Source of the DNA: JBCDBY01 sp039182715
GTDB taxonomy: Bacteria > Planctomycetota > PLA2
DNA: 9,655 bases
NCBI GenBank assembly: GCA_039182715.1
Contig: JBCDBY010000173.1
Location: forward strand, 1 to 9,655
Reading direction: 5' to 3'
The position numbers and the translations under genes are program-made. Below the pieces are notes generated by a model. It saw only the letters and a program-made list of their open reading frames with translations. It had not been told where the DNA came from and did not search any database. Below are positions 1-5,118 of the stretch, in pieces (positions within the stretch are counted from its first letter, which is position 1; every line of letters starts with the position of its first letter).

Positions 1-1056
1 AAGGGTTTTCTCATCTGGAAGAAGGTGGCCGACGCGAAAGAGGAGAAGATCCGCGCCACCGTGCTGGAACTGCACGCCAAGCTCAACGAGGTCGCGACGC
101 GTTCCCTCGAGTCCCGCGGGCGCGGATTCGGTGCGGCCGCGGAAGCGAACGAGAACAACCCCGACTGGTATCGGAAGAATTGCGCCGAGACGCGCGTCAT
201 CCTGCGGCAGCTGTACGACTGGGTCATCGCACCGATCGCCGATCAGATCGACGACGCGGAACCGCTGCTGCTCATGCCGTACGCCTCCCTGTGTTATCTG
301 CCGTTCGAGGCGGTCCTGTCACAGGATGGTCAATTCCTTGGCGAGCGTCACACGGTCGCCTATTTGCTTCATCGCGATCACATGGACGCGACCTTCGACG
401 CCCTCGCGGACCCGCCGCGCACCGGACCCGACTTCTGGGTTGCGTTCGGGGATCCGGTCGGCAACTTGAAGTCCGCGCGCAGCGAAGTCGCCGAAATCCG
501 CGCGCTCTTTCCCAAGCACGCGGTGCATACGGTGAAGACGAACACGGCGACGGAGGCGGAGCTGCTGCGCATTCCGAAGGGCACGACCATTCTCCACTTC
601 GCGACACATGGTTTCCTGAACGGGACGGAACCGTCCAAGACCTATCTCGAGCTCGCGCCCGAGGATCCGTTCGACGGCAAGCTCGAACAGGGCGAGGTCT
701 GGCCGCAGCTGCGCGACGAGTTGGCGTGCATGGAGAGCGAGACGTTGCGTCTCGTCGTCATGTCCGCCTGCGACACCGCGCGCGGGGCGAAGGATCCGCG
801 CGCCGAGGTGCTCGGGCTGCCCGACAACTTCACCGCCGCCGGCGCGCCGGCGGTGCTCGCGAGCCTGTGGAAGGTCAACACCTGGTCCACCGGCATGCTG
901 ATGGCCGAGTTCTACGAGCGGCTGGCCGCGGGCAAGACCGGCATCGGCGTCAGCCTGCGCGACGCGCGGCGCGCGATGCTCGAAGACAAGGCGAACGGGC
1001 GCTACGCGCACCCGTACTACTGGTCCCCCTTCATCCTCTTTGGCGATTGGCGATGA
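1..1056 (+). CDS. CHAT-domain cysteine peptidase, C-terminal part (5' end outside window)
   Basis: This is the C-terminal part of a CHAT-domain protein (caspase HetF associated with TPRs), a clan-CD cysteine peptidase family. The frame is open to base 1 and reads coding-like residues (KGFLIWKK) before the first possible start, GTG at 25. The gene therefore almost certainly begins upstream, where TPR repeats would be expected. The catalytic histidine lies in LHFATHGF (His codon 607-609) and the catalytic cysteine in VVMSACDTARG (Cys codon 769-771). The usual CHAT landmarks are present: MPYASLCYLPFEAV, the GAPAVLASLWKVN segment, and the closing PYYWSPFILFGDWR. Both catalytic residues are intact, so an active protease is likely. 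The stop overlaps the start of the downstream metacaspase gene (ATGA), which implies co-expression. Cellular location cannot be judged because the N-terminus is missing. The family call is firm; substrate and trigger are unknown. Confidence 0.93.
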   Translation, partial: KGFLIWKKVADAKEEKIRATVLELHAKLNEVATRSLESRGRGFGAAAEANENNPDWYRKNCAETRVILRQLYDWVIAPIADQIDDAEPLLLMPYASLCYLPFEAVLSQDGQFLGERHTVAYLLHRDHMDATFDALADPPRTGPDFWVAFGDPVGNLKSARSEVAEIRALFPKHAVHTVKTNTATEAELLRIPKGTTILHFATHGFLNGTEPSKTYLELAPEDPFDGKLEQGEVWPQLRDELACMESETLRLVVMSACDTARGAKDPRAEVLGLPDNFTAAGAPAVLASLWKVNTWSTGMLMAEFYERLAAGKTGIGVSLRDARRAMLEDKANGRYAHPYYWSPFILFGDWR

Positions 1057-3362
1057 ACATGCGCACGACACTCCTCTCGATCCTTCTCCTCTGCGGTCTC
1101 GTTCACGCGCGCCCCGAACTGAAGTACAAGCTCTGCCAGGGCTGGGACAAGAACCTGATGCCGCTGGGGGCGACCGAGCAGTTCTTCCAGGACAGCGCGT
1201 CGGTGCGCCTCGTGCTCTCCGCCGGGAAGGCGATTCCGGAAGGGCACGTGCTGCGGACGGATCTCGTGCAGATCACCGCCGCCGGCAAGGTGCCGCTCCT
1301 GCGCGGCAACCTGCAGAAGACCAACGGGAAGGGAAACCGTTACGGGAGCGGTTTTCGGCTGGCGGGGTTGCCGTGGGCGGCGAACGGCGGACGCTTCGCG
1401 CTCGAGGTCTATTGGGACGACGAGACCGAGCCGTTCGTCAGCGCGCCGTTCACGGTGCAGCAGGCGCAGCGCCGCGCACTGCTCGTCGGCATCTCCGACT
1501 ACCCGCCCAAGGGCCCGGGTGGCGGCGATCTGCCTTCGCCGGCCGAGGACGCCGAACGCATGAGCCAGCTGCTGCAGCAGTCGTTCGGCTTCGCGCCCGG
1601 GAACATCACGGTCGTGCAGGATCTCGATGCCACCGCGGATCGTCTGCGCAAGGAGATCCGGCGGCTCGCGCAGGAGTCGGGGCCCAACGACGCGGTCTTC
1701 ATCTACTACTGCGGCCACGGCACGCAGGTACCGGATCTCGACGGCGACGAGCCGGACGGCTGGGACGAGGCGCTCGCCACCGCCGACGTGAAGCCCGACA
1801 TCCTGACCAAGCCGGGCGATCTCAAGCACGTGCTGACCGATGACGAGATCTCGGAGCTGCTCAAGCTGTTCAAGACGAAGAACGTCACCGTCATCTTCGA
1901 CTCCTGTCACTCCGGCACCGCCGTGCGAGCGGGCGACGAGGAGTCGTTCGATGCCGAAGGGCTGCCGATCACGATGAGCCGCGAGACGCCGGTCGGCCGC
2001 AAGCTGGTTGAGAAGGCGCAGGACGCGCAACGCGCGAAGAAGGCGCCGCCGGTGGCCAGCGGCATCGACGTCGACCAAGGGTACGTCTTCCTGTCGGGCG
2101 CCCGCTCCTGGGAGACCGGGCAGACCAACAAGTACGGCTGCTTCTTCAGCCGCGCGCTGCGCGACGAGATGCGCCGCGCCGACGGCAAGACGTGGGAAGA
2201 GATCATCCAGTCGCTGCGCCCTCGTGTGCATCGACTCAACGTCGGGCAGACGCCGCAGGCGGAAGGGGCGATTCGTCGCTATCCCTTCTCGCTCGCGGAG
2301 GCGCCGCGCGACTCCATCTTCGACCGGCCGAGCTACGCGGTCGTGGGCGCCGTCGATCCGAAGAACCCCAAGCAGCGCCACCTGACGAGCAAGCCCGGCA
2401 TGGTCGTGCTCGTCTCCGGCCTCAATCGCTTCGCCGAGGACAACGCGGGCGTCGTTTGCGACGTGCACGCCGGCGGTTCCCTCGGTTCGCTCTCCAAGCC
2501 GCACGGGCAGGTCCGCATCACCGGCAAGCAGCAGGCGTGGCAGCCGCGTCCGGACGTGCGTCGTTCCTACGCCGCCGCGCAGATCCTGAGCGGCACCGTG
2601 CGCCGCGGCGACCGGCTCGTGCCGCGCACGATGCGCGTGCCCGACGCGGTGCCGAACGTGACCTTCAGCTTCTTCCGCCGCACGTCGAAGCAGCAGATTC
2701 AGGGCATGCAGCGCGCGCTGCAGGCGATGGTGAAGGGACTCCAGGCGAACCGGGCGCTCCGCGTGCACCTCAAGATCCCCCGCAATCCCGACTACTTCGT
2801 CATCCCCGAGCCGAAGAGCGGCAAGATCCGCGCGACGGTGCTGACCGGCGAGAGCGAGTTCATCGGCAAGGTCGAGGGCGACGGCGCGTCGCTCGCGCGT
2901 CAGGTGAGCGATCTCGTCGGCGCGCGCCACGACCAGTTCGCGCGCTTCAACCGCATCTCGAACCCCAGCCCCGCGTTCCGCCTGCGCGTGAACGTGGTGG
3001 GGGGCGACCGGGTGCACCCGTCCGGGTCGCCGGTGCGCATCCGCGCCTACGCGGAGAAGCCGGTCTGGGTCTACGTGCTGCTCGCCGGCGACGGCAAGGC
3101 GCCGTACTTCTTCACGCAGTCGCAGTCGGCGCTGGCCGCGAACAAGGAGTTCGGCTTCAAGATGACGCCGACCAAGGGGCGCCGCGGCACGCTCGCGGCC
3201 AAGGTCATCGCCAGCGAGAAGCCGCTGAACCTCAAGAACGTGCGCGGCGCCGATACGCTGCTGCGGGAGCTGCGGCGCGTCCACCCGCCCAAGCAGGGCG
3301 GAAACGACTTCCTCTCCACCGAGGGCTGGGCGGACGCGACCGTGTGGGTCGACTACCGATAG
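1053..3362 (+). CDS. Secreted metacaspase-like peptidase (C14) with DUF4384-like C-terminus
   Basis: This encodes a 769-residue exported caspase-family protease. The start is ATG 1053, which overlaps the CHAT stop; ATG 1059 is an in-frame alternative. Residues 1-19 (MNMRTTLLSILLLCGLVHA) form a Sec signal peptide, probably cut after VHA. Residues 20-139 look beta-rich and end in an Ig-like strand pattern (FALEVYWDDE...APFTV). The caspase fold runs from RRALLVGISDY (residue 140) to about 425. His222 lies in YYCGHGTQ and Cys285 in DSCHSG. The acidic loop DLDGDEPDGWDEAL (228-241) is typical of type-I metacaspases, which are usually Ca-dependent and cut after Arg/Lys. A basic linker (316-330) separates the p20-like part from a p10-like part starting near Tyr344. 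Residues from about 642 to the end resemble DUF4384, a frequent tail of bacterial caspase proteins; the region between is unassigned. No clear SD precedes the start, so coupling to the CHAT gene is likely. Confidence 0.92.
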   Translation: MNMRTTLLSILLLCGLVHARPELKYKLCQGWDKNLMPLGATEQFFQDSASVRLVLSAGKAIPEGHVLRTDLVQITAAGKVPLLRGNLQKTNGKGNRYGSGFRLAGLPWAANGGRFALEVYWDDETEPFVSAPFTVQQAQRRALLVGISDYPPKGPGGGDLPSPAEDAERMSQLLQQSFGFAPGNITVVQDLDATADRLRKEIRRLAQESGPNDAVFIYYCGHGTQVPDLDGDEPDGWDEALATADVKPDILTKPGDLKHVLTDDEISELLKLFKTKNVTVIFDSCHSGTAVRAGDEESFDAEGLPITMSRETPVGRKLVEKAQDAQRAKKAPPVASGIDVDQGYVFLSGARSWETGQTNKYGCFFSRALRDEMRRADGKTWEEIIQSLRPRVHRLNVGQTPQAEGAIRRYPFSLAEAPRDSIFDRPSYAVVGAVDPKNPKQRHLTSKPGMVVLVSGLNRFAEDNAGVVCDVHAGGSLGSLSKPHGQVRITGKQQAWQPRPDVRRSYAAAQILSGTVRRGDRLVPRTMRVPDAVPNVTFSFFRRTSKQQIQGMQRALQAMVKGLQANRALRVHLKIPRNPDYFVIPEPKSGKIRATVLTGESEFIGKVEGDGASLARQVSDLVGARHDQFARFNRISNPSPAFRLRVNVVGGDRVHPSGSPVRIRAYAEKPVWVYVLLAGDGKAPYFFTQSQSALAANKEFGFKMTPTKGRRGTLAAKVIASEKPLNLKNVRGADTLLRELRRVHPPKQGGNDFLSTEGWADATVWVDYR

Positions 3363-3544
3363 GGCCGATATCGCGGCGGCGGGCAGCGATGCCGTCGCCG
3401 CGGGGGGCGATCGTAGCGGCGCCGGCCCTTGTCGTACGCCTTGCGGTAGGCCGCCTCGACCGCCACCTCGGCGACCTGGCTCAGGAACGTGGCGCAGCCG
3501 CCGATCGGCCCGAACGCCAGCAGGATCACAATCACTCGCTTCAT
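3353..3544 (-). CDS. Small probable lipoprotein (63 aa)
   Basis: I do not recognise the family. The 63-residue product starts MKRVIVILLAFGPIGGC: a basic n-region, a hydrophobic core and a lipobox-like IGGC with Cys17. This predicts lipidation and membrane anchoring. The mature part is a short amphipathic stretch (FLSQVAEVAVEAAYRKAYDK) followed by an Arg/Pro/Tyr-rich tail. A strong Shine-Dalgarno sequence (GGGGAGG, 3553-3559 on the opposite strand) ends 8 nt before the ATG. That SD forms the 3' arm of a terminator-like hairpin downstream of sodN, so expression may depend on read-through or on hairpin opening. The last 10 nt overlap the end of the convergent metacaspase gene. Signal peptide, lipobox and SD together argue for a real gene, but its shortness and low-complexity tail leave doubt. 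Confidence 0.55.
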   Translation of the reverse strand: MKRVIVILLAFGPIGGCATFLSQVAEVAVEAAYRKAYDKGRRRYDRPPRRRHRCPPPRYRPYR

Positions 3545-3545
3545 G

Positions 3546-3607
3546 AAAAACGCCTCCCCGGGACCATGCTCGTTCGGACGAGATCGAGCGGGCTCCGGGG
3601 AGGCGTT
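3546..3607 (-). terminator. Intrinsic-terminator-like hairpin after sodN, overlapping an SD
   Basis: Arms 3549-3561 (AACGCCTCCCCGG) and 3595-3607 (CCGGGGAGGCGTT) are perfect 13-bp inverted repeats. On the minus-strand transcript the stem is followed by a T-run (3546-3550), the signature of a Rho-independent terminator. An inner mini-hairpin (CTCGT-TCGG-ACGAG, 3569-3582) lies in the loop. It sits 36 nt after the sodN stop and just before the lipoprotein ATG. On the plus strand the stem is followed by only two Ts, so it would not terminate the metacaspase transcript well. Confidence 0.7.
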
Positions 3608-3612
3608 CGTGT

Positions 3613-3640
3613 GAATCGAGGCGATTCGTCTGGCGAATCG
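3613..3640. repeat. Three-arm alternative hairpin in the sodN 3' region
   Basis: Three short complementary segments lie side by side: GAATCG (3613-3618), CGATTCG (3622-3628) and CGAATCG (3634-3640). The middle one can pair with either neighbour, giving a 6-bp stem with a 3-nt loop or a 7-bp stem with a 5-nt loop. The element sits immediately after the sodN stop and before the terminator-like hairpin. It may stabilise the sodN mRNA end or influence the downstream hairpin; a chance arrangement is possible. Confidence 0.4.
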
Positions 3641-3642
3641 AT

Positions 3643-4089
3643 CTACTTGCCCTCGTAGACCTTGTGGAAGGCGAGGATGGCGTCGCGGAGCGCGTCCGCC
3701 TGCTCGGTCTTGACGGTCTGCTTCGACTTCATCGCGGCCACCATGACGGCGTGCGCGGCGGTCAGCTTCTCGACGTACTTGGGATCGTTCGTCTTGATGC
3801 GCTGCGCCATGAAGTAGCGCGCGATGATCTCCTGGATCTTCTCGGCGTGCTTCTCCTTCTGGTAGACCCAGCGCGACGCCTGGTTGAACGACTGCGCGTC
3901 GCTCTTGCCGGCGAGCTCGCCGGTCTGGACCATCGCCTTGTGGATCGTCTTGGTGTCCTCGAGCATCGACTCGAAACGCGCCTGGTCGGTGAAGATGCCG
4001 CAGGGCACCTCGCAGTGCGCGCCGGCGTACTGCTGGAAACCGATGGAAAGGATCACGGCGGCGAGAGCGGTCAGGGCAATCTTGTTCAT
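3643..4089 (-). CDS. sodN: Exported nickel superoxide dismutase (NiSOD)
   Basis: NiSOD disproportionates superoxide to oxygen and hydrogen peroxide at a nickel bound by the mature N-terminus. The product has 148 residues. Residues 1-24 are a Sec-type signal peptide (MNKIALTALAAVIL...) ending AGA, a good signal-peptidase site. The mature 124 residues begin with the Ni hook HCEVPCGIF: His25, Cys26 and Cys30 correspond to His1, Cys2 and Cys6 of the family. The position equivalent to Tyr9 is Phe (codon 3991-3993). The rest is the expected helical bundle (WVYQKEKHAEKIQEIIARYF), close to the usual mature length of about 117. ATG 4089 is preferred because it is preceded by GAGGAGAAG and followed directly by the signal peptide; the frame stays open to 4335 but that part overlaps a better gene. 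No SodX-like maturation protease is visible. The gene lies 37 nt after the repair cluster's last gene. Confidence 0.9.
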   Translation of the reverse strand: MNKIALTALAAVILSIGFQQYAGAHCEVPCGIFTDQARFESMLEDTKTIHKAMVQTGELAGKSDAQSFNQASRWVYQKEKHAEKIQEIIARYFMAQRIKTNDPKYVEKLTAAHAVMVAAMKSKQTVKTEQADALRDAILAFHKVYEGK

Positions 4090-4126
4090 CTTCTCCTCGA
4101 ACGGGTAGGGGTAGGGGAACGAGCCC

Positions 4127-4483
4127 TCATTGTAGAGGAGGGGTGAGCCGGATCGGACCTCTCGCGCGGTCGGGATCGACGACGCGTCCGCCCTGGGTGA
4201 TGCGCAGCCGGCCGTCGTGCGCGAGACGTCGCGCGGCGGCGCGCACCGGCTCCATGAGCGGGCGCCAGTCCTCGCCGCCGACCGCGCGCGCAACCTCGCT
4301 CGGGCAGATGCTCCGGCGCCCTTCGATCGAGGCAAGGATGGCCGTTTCGAGATCCTGGAGTTCCGTCCCCTTCCGGCTACGGCAGCGCTCGCTGCAGTAG
4401 CGCACGCTGCTCCACGAGCGTGCCCACTTCTTGCGCCACGCGAAGCGACGGCCGCAGACGGGGCAGACCTTGGACTCGTTCAT
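4127..4483 (-). CDS. DUF2256-DUF3253 fusion protein, small zinc-ribbon/winged-helix-like
   Basis: This is a 118-residue protein of unknown function made of two conserved domains. Residues about 5-37 match the DUF2256 pattern: Cys7, Cys10, Cys30 and Cys34 (CPVCGRRFAWRKKWARSW...RYCSERC) form a likely zinc-binding ribbon rich in Trp, Arg and Lys. Residues about 43-112 match DUF3253 (ETAILASIEGRRSICPSEVA, GGEDWRPLMEPVR, ITQGGRVVDPDRARGPIRL), which looks like a small winged-helix fold. This composition suggests nucleic-acid binding, which is inference. The start ATG 4483 overlaps the pdeM stop as ATGA, so the gene is coupled to the repair cluster and is probably its last member. The upstream frame stays open to 4732 but overlaps pdeM and lacks family similarity. 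Confidence 0.88.
   Translation of the reverse strand: MNESKVCPVCGRRFAWRKKWARSWSSVRYCSERCRSRKGTELQDLETAILASIEGRRSICPSEVARAVGGEDWRPLMEPVRAAARRLAHDGRLRITQGGRVVDPDRARGPIRLTPPLQ
4129..4134 (-). promoter_or_regulatory. Candidate -10 element (TACAAT) for sodN
   Basis: The minus strand reads TACAAT, five of six matches to the sigma-70 -10 consensus, 40 nt before the sodN ATG and at the very end of the upstream gene. No good -35 box lies 16-18 nt upstream, so this would be a weak or activator-dependent promoter. It is one of few AT-rich hexamers in a GC-rich neighbourhood. A chance match is quite possible. Confidence 0.25.
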
Positions 4484-5118
4484 ACCTCGATCACCGCGTC
4501 CGGGCCCACCACGAAGAGCCGTCGCCCGGGCGCGCGCGACACCTCCGCGTGTCCGGTGAAGGCGCCGAACGCCGGCAGCAGGAGCTGCCGTTCGTCGAGG
4601 ACGAAGCAGGGCGCTCGTACGTTGCCGTGCGCCCGGTCCCGCAGCTTGAAGCAGGGGTGCAGGTGGCCGGCGATCGACGGCGCGTCGCTCGAAGCCGGCG
4701 TGTGGCGCAACATCACGCCTTCCGCCGTCCACGGTTCGGAGACGCAGGTGAAGCGGAGGGAGTCATCCGGATCGCCCGCGTGCCGGTCGTGGTTCCCGCG
4801 CACGAGCAGCAGCTCCATCTCCGCGTGGCGTTCCCGCCACGCGGCGAGCTGCGCCCCGAGTTCCGGCGTGCGCGATGCGCGCGCGTGGAAGAGGTCGCCC
4901 AGCACGAAGAGTCGCCGCGCCTCGCTGCGCCGGAGCACATGCGTGAGGCGGTCCAGCGTCTCTCGGCTCGGGCCGTCCGGCATCGGCAGCCCCTGCGCGC
5001 GAAACACGGCGCTCTTGCCGAGGTGCAGATCGGCCACCAGCAGTGTGCGGTCGCGCTCCCGCAGCAGCGCGCGCTCCGACAGCAGGCGCCACGACTCACC
5101 CGACCAGTTGACCCGCAT
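4480..5118 (-). CDS. pdeM: Ligase-associated DNA damage response endonuclease PdeM (metallophosphoesterase)
   Basis: This 212-residue calcineurin-like metallophosphoesterase is the nuclease component of the ligase-associated repair cluster; characterised relatives are Mn-dependent DNA nucleases. The metal-site motifs are all intact and in order: Asp30/His32 in ADLHLGK, Asp75 and His78 in GDLFH, Asn109/His110 in GNHD, His139 in LRHTP, and His152/His154 in GHLHP. The start ATG 5118 overlaps the end of the helicase gene by 23 nt and has GGAG five bases upstream. The product is cytoplasmic, with no signal peptide. Its stop overlaps the start of the DUF2256-DUF3253 gene (ATGA). The family call rests on both the motifs and the neighbours. 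Confidence 0.93.
   Translation of the reverse strand: MRVNWSGESWRLLSERALLRERDRTLLVADLHLGKSAVFRAQGLPMPDGPSRETLDRLTHVLRRSEARRLFVLGDLFHARASRTPELGAQLAAWRERHAEMELLLVRGNHDRHAGDPDDSLRFTCVSEPWTAEGVMLRHTPASSDAPSIAGHLHPCFKLRDRAHGNVRAPCFVLDERQLLLPAFGAFTGHAEVSRAPGRRLFVVGPDAVIEV

Noticed and set aside
25..27. GTG as the true start of the CHAT gene
   Set aside because: The frame continues to the window edge with coding-like residues, and CHAT proteins normally have a long N-terminal region.
180..1052. Upstream in-frame extension of the metacaspase gene inside the CHAT gene
   Set aside because: The extension is Arg-rich shadow sequence; the signal peptide beginning at ATG 1053 fixes the start.
1017..3284. 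Long minus-strand open frame (755 aa) opposite the metacaspase gene
   Set aside because: It is rich in Arg/Ala/His/Leu repeats typical of antisense frames in GC-rich DNA, has no recognisable domain, and lies opposite a gene with clear motifs.
3362..3428. GC-rich inverted repeats (cgcggcg/cgccgcg and gggccg/cggccc) as a terminator for the metacaspase gene
   Set aside because: No T-tract follows, stems are short with long loops, and the region also encodes the Arg/Pro-rich tail of the small lipoprotein, which explains the base composition.
4090..4335. N-terminal extension of the sodN reading frame
   Set aside because: It overlaps the DUF2256-DUF3253 gene, is Arg/Ala-rich noise, and would bury the signal peptide that begins at 4089.
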